From: Verrucomicrobium sp. BvORR034
GTDB taxonomy: Bacteria; Verrucomicrobiota; Verrucomicrobiia; Verrucomicrobiales; Verrucomicrobiaceae
NCBI RefSeq assembly: GCF_000739635.1
Contig: NZ_BATQ01000140.1
Coordinates: 1 to 58,552 of the forward strand
Direction: 5' to 3'
DNA: 58,552 nucleotides
A program made the position numbers and the translations under genes. The notes beneath the pieces were generated by a model. The model was not told the origin of the DNA and made no database searches. It worked only from the letters and a program-made list of their open reading frames with translations. Positions 43,341 to 52,478 of this stretch are shown here, in pieces. Position 1 is the first letter of the stretch; every line of letters starts with the position of its first letter.

Positions 43341-44423
43341 ATGAACCGTCGCACCTTCCTCTCACTGTCCGCCCTGGCCGCCGCCACTCCCGCCATGGCC
43401 CGTGATTTCGGCCCGCATGCCGAGCCTGCTGGTTATCCGGACCCGGACCTCGTCGCGCTCGATTCCACCTTCAACAAGTACCTCATCGGCAACACCCCCA
43501 TCAAAAGGCTCCACACCGGCTGCCTCTGGGCTGAGGGTCCGGCATGGAACGGTACAGGAAATTACCTCATCTGGAGCGACATCCCCAACAACGCCCAGAT
43601 GCGCTACCTGCCCGAGGACGGCCATGTCAGCACGCTACGCAGCTCCAACAACAGCAACGGAAACACCTTTGACACTCACGGCCGCCAGGTCAGCGCTGAG
43701 CACGGCACCCGCCGCGTGGCCCGCTATGAACTGGATGGCAAGATCACTGTCCTGGCGGACACTTTCGACGGGAAGCCCTTCAATGCCCCCAATGACGTCG
43801 TCGTCCACCCCGACGGCAGCGTCTGGTTCACCGACCCCGGCTACGGAAGCATGGGCGAATACGAAGGCAACAAGGGTGAGCTCCAGCTCAAGACTGCCGT
43901 GTATCGCATTGACCCCTCCGGCAAAGTGGAAAAAGTCTGCGACGACGCCGAGCGGCCCAATGGGCTCTGCTTCACTCCCGACTACAAGAAGCTCTACGTC
44001 GTGGACACCGGCTCCGCCAAAAACATCCTCGCCTACGACCTCCAGGCTGACGGCACCAAGCTCGGAAAGCCGAGTGTCTTCGTCGCCAATGCCAACACCG
44101 ACTGGCAACTGTATGAAGGCGGCCCCAAGTACACACGCGGCTCATGGAACAAGGAAGAACAGTACCGCCTCAAAAACGGGGGCTCTGATGGCGTCCGCTG
44201 TGACGTGGACGGCAACGTCTGGGCCAGTGCCGGCTGGGCGGGCGAAGGCTACAACGGCGTGCACATCTTCAATCCTGAGGGACAGCTTATCGGCCTCATC
44301 CGCCTGCCGGAAACGGGCAGCAACATTTGCTTTGGCGGCCCCAAGCGCAACCGCCTCTTCATCACCGCCAGCCAGTCCCTCTACAGCGTCTATGTGAACA
44401 CGCAGGGCGCACATTGGTGTTGA
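43341..44423 (+). CDS. SMP-30/gluconolactonase family protein
   Basis: 360 aa. The N-terminus MNRRTFLSLSALAAATPAMA is a twin-arginine-type signal peptide, so it is probably exported. The six-bladed propeller with the SMP-30 metal residues is visible: WAEGPAWNG (Glu), NAPNDVVVHPDG (Asn), and GSDGVRCDVDGNVW (Asp). The fourth ligand is not certain. Members hydrolyse sugar lactones such as glucono- or xylonolactone. It faces a FAH-family gene across a short divergent region, and an enolase-superfamily gene is 3 kb away, so the three could process a sugar acid. The two enzymes downstream of the lactone would be cytoplasmic, so this compartment question is open. Confidence 0.85.
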   Translation: MNRRTFLSLSALAAATPAMARDFGPHAEPAGYPDPDLVALDSTFNKYLIGNTPIKRLHTGCLWAEGPAWNGTGNYLIWSDIPNNAQMRYLPEDGHVSTLRSSNNSNGNTFDTHGRQVSAEHGTRRVARYELDGKITVLADTFDGKPFNAPNDVVVHPDGSVWFTDPGYGSMGEYEGNKGELQLKTAVYRIDPSGKVEKVCDDAERPNGLCFTPDYKKLYVVDTGSAKNILAYDLQADGTKLGKPSVFVANANTDWQLYEGGPKYTRGSWNKEEQYRLKNGGSDGVRCDVDGNVWASAGWAGEGYNGVHIFNPEGQLIGLIRLPETGSNICFGGPKRNRLFITASQSLYSVYVNTQGAHWC

Positions 44424-44562
44424 GTCAATCTCCAATCGCGTCCCGCCAACTGGCAGCCTGTCTGGCTGGCAGCCGCCCTCGCGGACAAACTCAGATTTCA
44501 TTCCTCCGACTCTGGTCTTGCTGTCTCAAGCTCCATCCCTTCCTGAGCAAACACAAGAAGGG

Positions 44563-44700
44563 ATGGCAAAATGCCACCCGACGGCCAGAATTCATTCCGC
44601 ACCCGCCCAAGCCACCCGGGCCGAAATGGAGGCCCGCGAGGTGGAATCAAAAATCCTCCAGCTTCAAGGCGAACTGTATCACGTGCGCCGGGCGAAGTAG
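44563..44700 (+). CDS. possible small coiled-coil protein
   Basis: 45 aa from ATG 44563; a start at 44518 is also in frame. The second half TRAEMEAREVESKILQLQGELYHVRRAK reads as an amphipathic coiled coil, a plausible real segment. The first half is Pro/Ala rich. Evidence is only this composition. Confidence 0.35.
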   Translation: MAKCHPTARIHSAPAQATRAEMEAREVESKILQLQGELYHVRRAK

Positions 44701-44846
44701 TCCAGAGCGCTAGCAGACGGAGATTCCCCTGCGCAGAGGAATTATTTGCCGGGGTTGCGCTTGCGCACCACCCGCTTTGTTCCCACCCGCCACGTCCATT
44801 GCGCAGACGTCGAGCTCCCGGTAAACTCACTGGAAAAACCCGTCAG

Positions 44847-45920
44847 ATGACTTCTCCGCCGCCCCTTCCAGACCTCTTCCTCGCCAACATGGGCACGCCA
44901 CTCATGTGGATGACCCTGCTTCACCTTTTCATTGGCAACGCAGTGATCGCGCTCCTCGAAGGGCTCGTGCTGGCCGGATGCTTCAAGATTCGACGGCTCA
45001 CTGCTGTCGGATGTGCCCTCCTTGCCAACTACTCCTCCGCCTGGCTGGGCGTATGGCTCTTTCCAGAGCACTTCCCAGGGTCTGAAGACGTAAACATCAC
45101 GAACCTCCAGACCTGGTTGTGGCGGGGCGTCATCCTGGCCTTCATGCTCACCTTGGTGGTCGAAGCGCCCTTCTTCTGGCTGGGCCTGCGCAAACGTCCA
45201 CGCCCAATTCGTTCGACCGTGCTCGGGACCCTCCTGGTCAACGCCATCACCTACCCCATGCTGGCGTATGTCTTCTGGAGTTCCAGCAGCACCAGCATGC
45301 TCACGCGCCTTGAGATCGCAGCCCCACCCACCATGGAAGCGCCCAAGGACCTGCGCCTGTTTTTCCTCTCCCCAGAAGGCAACCAGGTGATGCAGACCGA
45401 TCTCACCGGGGCCAACCCCGTCGCGGTGAATGCCCTTCCGGAGCTCCCAGCTGAATTCAAGCGACATCTCTACGCAATGCCCACCACCCCGCGCAGCTAC
45501 AACCTCATGCTTTTGACTGGCCCCTACCGCGAGCAAAAGGAGGAGTGGCAACCGCAACTGCTGCTGGCCGACTTTTCTTCCGATGCTGGAGTGGAGTACA
45601 TGGTTGCTGAAGATTTGCCATCTCCCGGCCCCTTCGCTCATCGCGGTCCGGCAATCAGGATGGCATCATCAGCAGCAGATGCCGAGGACAGCTACCAAGT
45701 CGGTTTGTATCCCAATGAAGGAATCAGAAAAGGTGGCGCACGTCCCTTTCGTTTCGCCTTGGAGGCTCCTTTCGCCATGTGGCCGGTGCGCCACGCCACC
45801 CAAATCAGTGATGACATGGTGATTTTCCAGTTGGGCAACGACCAGATCTGCCTCCTCCGCCCCTATTCCAGGAAAATCGCCCTGATCGCCAGGGGCCATA
45901 GTCCAGTGGTAGCACGGTGA
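44847..45920 (+). CDS. membrane protein with large C-terminal domain
   Basis: 357 aa from ATG 44847. The open frame extends to 44571, but the first part overlaps the small coiled-coil ORF in a different frame and is Pro/Arg rich, so it is rejected. Membrane segments occur near residues 20-45, 50-73, 90-111 and 125-147. The C-terminal 200 residues appear beta-rich and may form a propeller-like exported domain (LRLFFLSPEGNQVMQTDLTG; APFAMWPVRHA). No family recognised. It converges with the TPR gene at 45940 with only 19 bp between the stops. Confidence 0.55.
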   Translation: MTSPPPLPDLFLANMGTPLMWMTLLHLFIGNAVIALLEGLVLAGCFKIRRLTAVGCALLANYSSAWLGVWLFPEHFPGSEDVNITNLQTWLWRGVILAFMLTLVVEAPFFWLGLRKRPRPIRSTVLGTLLVNAITYPMLAYVFWSSSSTSMLTRLEIAAPPTMEAPKDLRLFFLSPEGNQVMQTDLTGANPVAVNALPELPAEFKRHLYAMPTTPRSYNLMLLTGPYREQKEEWQPQLLLADFSSDAGVEYMVAEDLPSPGPFAHRGPAIRMASSAADAEDSYQVGLYPNEGIRKGGARPFRFALEAPFAMWPVRHATQISDDMVIFQLGNDQICLLRPYSRKIALIARGHSPVVAR

Positions 45921-45939
45921 GGGTGCAAGACGCCGCATC

Positions 45940-47886
45940 CTACAGTGCTTTTTGCAGAAAGGCCGCCTCTTCCTTCATCAACAGCACCGGAGAAATTTTC
46001 TCTGCAATCGCGAAGGCCCGGGCGGTCTCCCCGCAATCGGCCAACAGACCGGCCAGGACCGCCCGCTGGCCCGTAGGCAGCGCTTCCGCATCCACCTTGG
46101 CAGCCAGGGAACGCACACGCTCCGGATCCAGTTCGCGATAGGCGGAAAATGCCCCCACAAACGCCGCAGCATTGGCCGTGAGCAATCCCTCAGTCTCGCT
46201 GCGTTTGGACTCGAATGCGCACACCTCCATCTCCCGCCCGAGCAGGAGTTTCAGGTAAAAACGTGCCGCCTGTTGTTCCCGGGAATTCGGCTGAGCCTTG
46301 AGGAGATCTTCCACCGTCAGCAGGATGGACTCGGCGTCCTGTCCCCGCTGCTGCTGAAGTTGCAACAATCGTTCCATCACTGCTGGATCCTTCGAGGAAG
46401 CTGCCGCAGAACGGTACGCTTCCAGCGCCACATCGGCAAAACCCGCCTCCTCGGAGAACGCAGCAGCCCGCAACAATCCGCGGTAGTCCCGCATCGCCCC
46501 GGCATGACGGCAGGCCTCGCGGAAATAACCTTTCACCGTTTCCACCGGCTCACCCAGCCCGCGCGCCAGACGCGCCTGCAACAGTGCCTTCTCCGCCGCA
46601 TTCAGCGGCATGATGGAGGTACGGTTCATTGCCTCCTTCAGGTCCTGCCAGCGGCCGGAGCCGGCCAGAGCCTCAACATAGAGGGGGAAAAGCTCCCGCA
46701 TCAGCAGCGCCTTGTCGCGCGGAACCAGCTTGAGAAAACGCTCGTGGTCGCCGCCCGTCGCCAGCCAGCGCAGGAAATCCATGCGATCCTCCAATGGACG
46801 CCCTTCCAGCCGCGTAGCCTCCTCCTCGATCATCTCATCCCGCCTCTCAGGCCGGGCTCTCACATACGCACCCAGCACTGCCAACTCACGCCTCGGGGAG
46901 GCGAAGGGATGATCACGGACCAGTTTCCAAAGTTCATCCGCCTGAGCGGGAGTAAGCGGGATGGCGACGCCCGCCTGACCTGAGAGCAGTTCCATCGCAA
47001 GCAACGCAGCACGATCCTTCCCCCGTGCCACTGACCACACCTGATCCTCCGCCCGCTGCTGCACCTCCTTGAAGGGATTTCTCAACTCCAGCGTCGCCAG
47101 ACGCAGCCGGCACTCAGGGTCTTCCGGCGCTTTCTCCCAAGAACGGCGCAGGAGCGCCAGGGCTTCAGCCTGCCTGCCATCCGCCCGCGCCAGCAGGGAC
47201 CGCAGTTCCAACCCATAACGCCCCTCCTGATCTGCCGGGGACATCTTGCCCAGAAGTTGCCTGGCCTCGTCGGGCTGGCGCAAGGCCAGATGACTCTCCG
47301 CCATCCGCACTTGGTCCTCAGCCGTGGAATGCCCGCCAGCGCTCAGCTGGCGCAAGAAGAAAAGCTGCCGCTCGGCGCTGGGGCTGGTGCGCCGCACCAG
47401 TTCCATGAGGGCGCGCAACACGTCCTCCTGGTCGGGGGATTTTTGGTAAGCCTCCCCCAGAAGTTTCGAGGCATCCTCCCAACGCTCAGCATCCAGATGT
47501 TGACGCGCCTGCGCCACCATCGCCGAGGCCTCACGGCGCTCCCATGCATGATACAACGGACGTCCCACCAGTGCTGCTGCGGCCGCCGCCCCCACGACCA
47601 ACATCAAAGCCAGTCCCCACTTCCACCACCGCCGCCAGAATCGCCGACCCCCACCCCGCTGGGTGGGCAGCCCGCCGGGCATGATCACCGCCGCCGAAAC
47701 GGTAGAGGCCATCCCCATGCCAGATGGAGAAGCCGCGACTTTGCTGGCACCAGTCGCTCCCGTGCCCTCAGTTGGCCCCATCGGTCCAGATGCCTTTGAC
47801 CCGGGCGAAGGCACCACAGGAGCCCCTCCCTCCGGCGGATCAGACGGTGGGGGCATAGGGGGCTGCGGGGTATTTCCTCCGGACAT
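45940..47886 (-). CDS. single-pass membrane protein with TPR-like repeats
   Basis: 648 aa from ATG 47886; a TTG start at 47895 is not preferred. A Pro/Gly-rich N-terminal domain of about 75 residues is followed by a basic stretch (RRFWRRWWKW) and one membrane helix (about 90-108). The rest is helical with TPR-like repeats (EASAMVAQARQHLDAERWEDASKLLGEAYQKSPDQ; DEARQLLGKMS). The C-terminal region is probably periplasmic and without an enzyme motif. It lies 117 bp downstream of a double-FGE domain protein on the same strand, which may be its partner. Confidence 0.75.
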   Translation of the reverse strand: MSGGNTPQPPMPPPSDPPEGGAPVVPSPGSKASGPMGPTEGTGATGASKVAASPSGMGMASTVSAAVIMPGGLPTQRGGGRRFWRRWWKWGLALMLVVGAAAAAALVGRPLYHAWERREASAMVAQARQHLDAERWEDASKLLGEAYQKSPDQEDVLRALMELVRRTSPSAERQLFFLRQLSAGGHSTAEDQVRMAESHLALRQPDEARQLLGKMSPADQEGRYGLELRSLLARADGRQAEALALLRRSWEKAPEDPECRLRLATLELRNPFKEVQQRAEDQVWSVARGKDRAALLAMELLSGQAGVAIPLTPAQADELWKLVRDHPFASPRRELAVLGAYVRARPERRDEMIEEEATRLEGRPLEDRMDFLRWLATGGDHERFLKLVPRDKALLMRELFPLYVEALAGSGRWQDLKEAMNRTSIMPLNAAEKALLQARLARGLGEPVETVKGYFREACRHAGAMRDYRGLLRAAAFSEEAGFADVALEAYRSAAASSKDPAVMERLLQLQQQRGQDAESILLTVEDLLKAQPNSREQQAARFYLKLLLGREMEVCAFESKRSETEGLLTANAAAFVGAFSAYRELDPERVRSLAAKVDAEALPTGQRAVLAGLLADCGETARAFAIAEKISPVLLMKEEAAFLQKAL

Positions 47887-48003
47887 CTCGGGCAACTTAG
47901 GTTTTCCTGGCTTGGACGGCTGTGTCTCTATCCTGGCTCACCCGCCGCCCCACCCAGCGAGCAATCCCGCTTCGAGCAGTACGACAGGCAGACCCATCTC
48001 TTC

Positions 48004-49785
48004 TTACGGCGAGCCAAGATCCAGCAGCACGCGGAAGCCCACGTGAGGCCGCACCGAGTCTGCTGGCAAATGGCTGCGGTACGAGGAAAGAAGCGCCTCC
48101 TGCTCCGACGTCAGCCAGGAGCTGCCGCGCAGTGTGCGCTCCCCGGTCGAACCAGGCCACTCATCCTGACACCACTCCAGAACATTTCCTGCCAGATCCT
48201 TGAACCTGCCGGCATCCCCTGTGAAACTCGCTACGGGAGAGGTGTAGGAGTGGCTGTCCTGGTAGCCCTGCATGCGGGACGTATCCAAGTTCACGCTGTA
48301 GGGGGGCGGCGTGGTCGAGTCACCCCATGGGTAGTACACCTTGTCAGCCAGGTGTTTCTCCGCTGGCGTAGCGCCTTTTTCATCCTTCAGCCCCACAGCC
48401 TCGCTCCATTCCGCATCCGTCGGCAGGCGATACACCGCATTCGCCGGGATCAAGCCCGCGGCGCGATCATGCTCAGTCAGCCACCGGCAGAAGTCAACGG
48501 CCTCGCTCCAGGTGACATTCACGATCGGGTAGTTTTCCCGTACGGCAAAGGGCGGCTTGTTCGTCCAGCTCTTGCCCTGTTGCGCCATGGCCAGTTCATA
48601 GTCCTGCACCCGCACCTCCGTCTCACCCAGGAGCTTTCGGCCCGCCCCCGTCGCATCCAGTGGCAGCAGATTCATTGCCAGCGTGTTCGTGTACGGCTTG
48701 TCGGCCGTCGCGGCCTTCAGTGACTTGGCATCCGGCAGTTGCCGTCCCGCCACCGTGCCATCTGGGCTGCGTCCTGCCAGCTCCGCCATACGGCGCTTCA
48801 CATCTTCTGCCGAGACCGAAGGCGTGGCCGTGAGCTGTTCCCGCCGGGCCTGAGCTGCCGCCTTGTTGGCTTTGTCTGTCTCCGTCAAGAACACCGACGT
48901 GCGGCGCTTGTCTTCCAGCACACAGCGGAATCCCACACTCGGAGCCCGTAGCTCTCCAGAAACCTTGTATTCAAAGGAAGAGAGGAGCGTCTCCGGCCGG
49001 TAGTACATCCACGATCCACCGCGAAGCACGCCGTAGCTTTGAGCCGTGAGTTCATTCACCCAGGTCCACTCCCATACATTCCCCCCAAGATCATAGAGCC
49101 CCTCCTTGGACGGGCGGAAGCTCCCAACCGGCGCGGTATGCGTGAAGCCGTCGTCAGAACCATTGATCTCCCGGGAGTTGTAATTCCCCGCATCCGACGG
49201 TGGCGGCCACTCTGGGCCCCATGGATGAGCCTCCTTGTCCGTCACCCGTTGGGAAACGGCCAGGTCCGTCACCCGCCCCACAGCCAGTCCCACGGCCGTG
49301 GTCCATTCGTCCGTCGTCGGCAGCCGATAGGATTGATTGGCATCCAGCGTGCCCTCGGTTCGCTCCTTTTCGGTAAGCCAGTTACAAAACGCCAACGCTT
49401 CCTGTAGCGTCACATTTACCACCGGATGATCTCCCGTCTGAGTGAATGATGGCGGATGGTTCCACACCCGGCCCGTCGCCTTAAGAAATGCCTCAAAATC
49501 CGACACCCTGGTCTCCCACCGGGCGAAAAGCACCGGCGAGCCTGGCATGGTGGAGAAGCTCATCCCCAGGCTGTTTTTCAAAAGCACCTGCACAGGCTCA
49601 TCCAACGATCCCGGGAGGTACTTCCCAGCCGGAGCCGCCGCTGCGGGGGCGACCTCCGCGCCAGTCTGGCCTTGATCTTGGGCCCAAACCGATGCCCCGC
49701 CCCAACCGCCTACGACGATGGTTGCCGCCCCTCCTAGTAACAGGTGACGAAATGCGGGAGGCAGATAATTGGAAAACACTGACAT
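48004..49785 (-). CDS. secreted protein with two FGE-sulfatase (SUMF1) domains
   Basis: 593 aa from ATG 49785. The signal peptide is HLLLGGAATIVVGGWGGASVWAQ. Two copies of the formylglycine-generating enzyme fold: the first has YRLPTTDEWTTAVGLAVG, PVGSFRPSKEGLYDLGGNVWEW and VLRGGSWMYYRPE, and the second has YRLPTDAEWSEAVGLKDEKG, PVASFTGDAGRFKDLAGNVLEW and TLRGSSWLTSEQE. The copper-binding Cys pair of true FGE is not visible at the usual place, so this is probably a binding or structural member rather than a sulfatase activator. It sits immediately upstream of the TPR membrane protein. Confidence 0.85.
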   Translation of the reverse strand: MSVFSNYLPPAFRHLLLGGAATIVVGGWGGASVWAQDQGQTGAEVAPAAAAPAGKYLPGSLDEPVQVLLKNSLGMSFSTMPGSPVLFARWETRVSDFEAFLKATGRVWNHPPSFTQTGDHPVVNVTLQEALAFCNWLTEKERTEGTLDANQSYRLPTTDEWTTAVGLAVGRVTDLAVSQRVTDKEAHPWGPEWPPPSDAGNYNSREINGSDDGFTHTAPVGSFRPSKEGLYDLGGNVWEWTWVNELTAQSYGVLRGGSWMYYRPETLLSSFEYKVSGELRAPSVGFRCVLEDKRRTSVFLTETDKANKAAAQARREQLTATPSVSAEDVKRRMAELAGRSPDGTVAGRQLPDAKSLKAATADKPYTNTLAMNLLPLDATGAGRKLLGETEVRVQDYELAMAQQGKSWTNKPPFAVRENYPIVNVTWSEAVDFCRWLTEHDRAAGLIPANAVYRLPTDAEWSEAVGLKDEKGATPAEKHLADKVYYPWGDSTTPPPYSVNLDTSRMQGYQDSHSYTSPVASFTGDAGRFKDLAGNVLEWCQDEWPGSTGERTLRGSSWLTSEQEALLSSYRSHLPADSVRPHVGFRVLLDLGSP

Positions 49786-50165
49786 GAGGATGAAATGGAA
49801 TCCAGACGGTGAACGCAAAGGAGCAGATGGACGAATTGCAGTAGTGGCAGAACCGGGACAGGGCAAAGGACGAGACCCGTGACAGTGTCAGGAGTCTCCG
49901 CGCAGCATTAGAAACCTGCGGGCTCGTAATGTTGCGAAAGGGATACGGAGAATCCAGTAAAGATATCAGTCAGAATTGCCCCCGGATGGCCTGAGTGGGG
50001 CAGACAGTGGAGCGTGAGCTGGGTCTTTTGCCCAAATTCGCCCTTTTCAATGGCTTGCACACTCACTCAGCAATGCTGGAGGGAGGCATCAGTCCCACAA
50101 ACAAAAGCCGCAGTCATTGCTGACTGCGGCTTTAAAGATCGGGTCACTCGCTCCTCACACTCTTA
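49786..50165. other. leader of the FGE gene and terminator of the discoidin-like gene
   Basis: 380 bp holding the terminator at 50098-50133 and the presumed promoter of the gene at 49785. Nothing else recognised. Confidence 0.5.
50098..50133 (-). terminator. terminator behind the discoidin-like gene
   Basis: Perfect 13-bp stem AAAGCCGCAGTCA (50104-50116) and TGACTGCGGCTTT (50121-50133), loop TTGC. On the minus strand TTTTGTTTG follows. It terminates the gene ending at 50166. Confidence 0.88.
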
Positions 50166-51545
50166 CTAGAGAGCCGTGTCGGAGGGCGGCGGCGTCGGGT
50201 TGTCGGTGTCGATATTGATGTCCGGCGGCGGGCTAGGGCTGAAGTTATTGTTGCCGTTATTGCCGTTGCCTTCCACGCTACCAGCAGCTCCGCCGGTTGC
50301 GCCGCGCGGACCAGTCATCATGTTGAAGGCACCGTAGTTGCCGGCAAACTGGCTCCAGAGAGCCTTTTCGTCTTCGGCATCAGGCTTCTCTTCGCTGTCT
50401 TCATTCTCTTCGTCGCCCTGTTCATTGCCGGAGGACTCGTAGTTGCCTTCGCCAGCGGCGTTGAGGCCGATGCCGGTCACAGAGAAACCACCATTGCCCT
50501 CAGCAGCAACGTGCTGGGAAGCCTCAGCGGGGTTCAGCAGGCTGACAACGCCATCCACTGGAAGCATGGCAAACTGGAGGAAGTCGGACATCGTGCCGCC
50601 CATGGAAGCATTGGCACCAGCGCCGAGCTCAAAACGAAGCACCACATAGCGGGCCTGGACCTGCTTGCTCGGCGTGAGTTTGATGTTGCCCAGACCACGA
50701 GCGTCCTGACCAGCAGCCACTGGGGTGGCCGAGTCGAGCAGGGCTGCGTCAAACGCGAGCTTGCCGCGCCAGTCTTTCTTTTCATCAAGTTGATTGAAAG
50801 CGAAAACCTCAAGACGCACCGGAGTGGCCGTGTAGGTGGCGGTGAACTGCTTCAGCTTCCGCGGAGCGCTCAGATCATAGATGATCGTGCGGTACTTCTC
50901 GCCAGAGGCAGGGAAGTGGAACACGTTCGTCGAAGCTTCCTTCTCACCGGCGTTCGTCGGGGTCGGGTAGGCATAGATGACGCGAGCACCACCCACACCA
51001 TCAGCGAGGTTCAAGCTCGATGCATTGGAGCTCTCGGAGAATTTCAGATGGAAGTCGCTCGACTTGGCAGAACCGTACAACGCGAGGCTGCGGACCACAC
51101 CGTTCTGGGAAGCCTGAATGGAGAGCTTCACAAACTTCACCTGCGCTCCGGCAAAGCTCACCGGAACAAGGCGGTCACTGCCCGTGATTTCCATCTGGCC
51201 AAGGCCGGTCCACTGATTGCCATCGGCACTGCCAGACACCGTGACCTTGCCCGCTACACCATCACTCAGGAAGCGGGCGGTATTGATCGTGTACTGCTTC
51301 GCCAGGCGGATCACCACCTCGCTCGCCCCCACTGGGACGCTAGCACCGTCAACGGGGTCGGCACTTAGAAGTGCGGAAGCATGGCCAATCCCCTGGCTGC
51401 TGCTAACCACCGTGCCGGGGATGGCACTGTTGGCAAGATCAACCGGCTGAGAGCCCGCGGACGGGAGGCGCGGCCAGGAAGCGGCCGCAGCGTCGCCAAC
51501 GAGGCCAGCGGTCGCCAAAATAAGCGCAATGGAGGCTGTTTTCAT
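50166..51545 (-). CDS. secreted discoidin-like protein with acidic linker
   Basis: 459 aa from ATG 51545; the frame extends to 51593. A signal peptide (MKTASIALILATAGLVGDAAAA) is followed by two beta-sandwich repeats like F5/8 type C domains: ARFLSDGVAGKVTVSGSADGNQWTGLG and VKLSIQASQNGVVRSLALYG in the first, and KYRTIIYDLSAPRKLKQFTATYTATPVRLEV and RYVVLRFELGAG in the second. A strongly acidic linker (EQGDEENEDSEEKPDAEDE) and a Gly/Asn/Pro-rich tail end the protein. It has a very good terminator and appears to be a single gene. Carbohydrate or surface binding is inferred. Confidence 0.7.
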   Translation of the reverse strand: MKTASIALILATAGLVGDAAAASWPRLPSAGSQPVDLANSAIPGTVVSSSQGIGHASALLSADPVDGASVPVGASEVVIRLAKQYTINTARFLSDGVAGKVTVSGSADGNQWTGLGQMEITGSDRLVPVSFAGAQVKFVKLSIQASQNGVVRSLALYGSAKSSDFHLKFSESSNASSLNLADGVGGARVIYAYPTPTNAGEKEASTNVFHFPASGEKYRTIIYDLSAPRKLKQFTATYTATPVRLEVFAFNQLDEKKDWRGKLAFDAALLDSATPVAAGQDARGLGNIKLTPSKQVQARYVVLRFELGAGANASMGGTMSDFLQFAMLPVDGVVSLLNPAEASQHVAAEGNGGFSVTGIGLNAAGEGNYESSGNEQGDEENEDSEEKPDAEDEKALWSQFAGNYGAFNMMTGPRGATGGAAGSVEGNGNNGNNNFSPSPPPDINIDTDNPTPPPSDTAL

Positions 51546-51692
51546 AGTCAAGAGAGAACGAAGGGAAGCAGATTCCTTTCCTAATTCCGGCAAATTATCT
51601 GGTTTTGTACCAGAATGTCAATCCAAGAGCCGCAAATCGTAGTCTGACAGACGATATTGTAACAGACTCTGGATCAACCCGTGCGGAAGGGA

Positions 51693-51721
51693 TTGATAAT
51701 TCGGTCATGTTATATTATTTT
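51693..51721 (+). promoter_or_regulatory. possible promoter of the TPM gene
   Basis: TTGATA (51693-51698), 17 bases, TATTTT (51716-51721). The gene starts 12 bases further, so the leader would be only a few bases. The match is modest. Confidence 0.35.
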
Positions 51722-51732
51722 CCATAGTTAAA

Positions 51733-52446
51733 ATGATGACGTGCCCCCGCTGCGGCTCACCCGTCGAACCGGCCCAGGCCGAGTGCGGCGGCTGCTCCTT
51801 CTCGCTGGCGGCCGTCATTGGCACCTTTGGTCACAAGTTGGTCCAACTGGACCGCCTTACAGATGCCGCCAATTGCCTGCGGCTCCGTGACGCCCAAGCC
51901 ATCGATGAGTACCTGGAAGATCTCGAGACTGACTTCCCCCAGGTGTTTTTCGCAGCGTACTTTGGGGTGTTGCCGCCATCCTTCTCCCCCGGGGAGCTGA
52001 GCTTCTGGCTGCTAAACCATGCCGCCTTCAACAACGAGGAACTCAAAAAGCTCAATGAGTTCGCCGTGTTGTTGATCGTCGATCCCGTGGGCAAATGTGC
52101 CGGGATCAATGTGGGCTACGCCTTGGAATCGGTCCTGACCACCAAGAAACTTCAAAAAGTGCTCCAGGGCATCCGCACTCCTCTCTGGCATGGGGAACTC
52201 GTCAATGCCGTGACCTCCGCTCTGGGCAAGGTGGCCAAACTCCTGCGTCAGTCTGGCAAACCCACCCGTGCCTCGACCAGCCTGGAAGCCCCCGGTTCCA
52301 CCCAGGAGTTCATGGGCCGCTCCGGGCTCCGATCCCTCCGCCCCGCTGACAGCCCCCCACCCGTCCGAGAGGCCGACTTCGAATGGCGCAACCGGGAGCG
52401 AGACCGTGATCGCGAACGGGACAGCGATGACCTTCCCTACATCTAG
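51733..52446 (+). CDS. zinc-ribbon plus TPM-domain protein
   Basis: 237 aa. Two CxxC pairs at the N-terminus (CPRC, residues 4-7, and CGGC, 18-21) form a zinc ribbon. Residues about 65-170 resemble a TPM domain, with PPSFSPGELSFWLLN, EFAVLLIVDPVGKCAGINVGYALES and PLWHGELVNAVTSALGKVAKLL in the expected order. The C-terminal 50 residues are charged (RNRERDRDRERDSDD). TPM domains are found in proteins linked to photosystem repair and in bacterial phosphatase-like proteins. It is 32 bp upstream of the frameshifted gene and probably in one unit with it. Confidence 0.75.
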   Translation: MMTCPRCGSPVEPAQAECGGCSFSLAAVIGTFGHKLVQLDRLTDAANCLRLRDAQAIDEYLEDLETDFPQVFFAAYFGVLPPSFSPGELSFWLLNHAAFNNEELKKLNEFAVLLIVDPVGKCAGINVGYALESVLTTKKLQKVLQGIRTPLWHGELVNAVTSALGKVAKLLRQSGKPTRASTSLEAPGSTQEFMGRSGLRSLRPADSPPPVREADFEWRNRERDRDRERDSDDLPYI

Positions 52447-52478
52447 ATCCCTCCCATTTCGCATTCCCAATTCCGTTC

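Noticed and set aside
45893-45950. tRNA-like stretch (CCATAGTCCAGTGGTAGCAC) at the end of the membrane protein gene
   Set aside because: It resembles the start and D arm of a tRNA, but there is no T arm (no GGTTCGA-type loop) and no matching acceptor strand, and it overlaps coding sequence.
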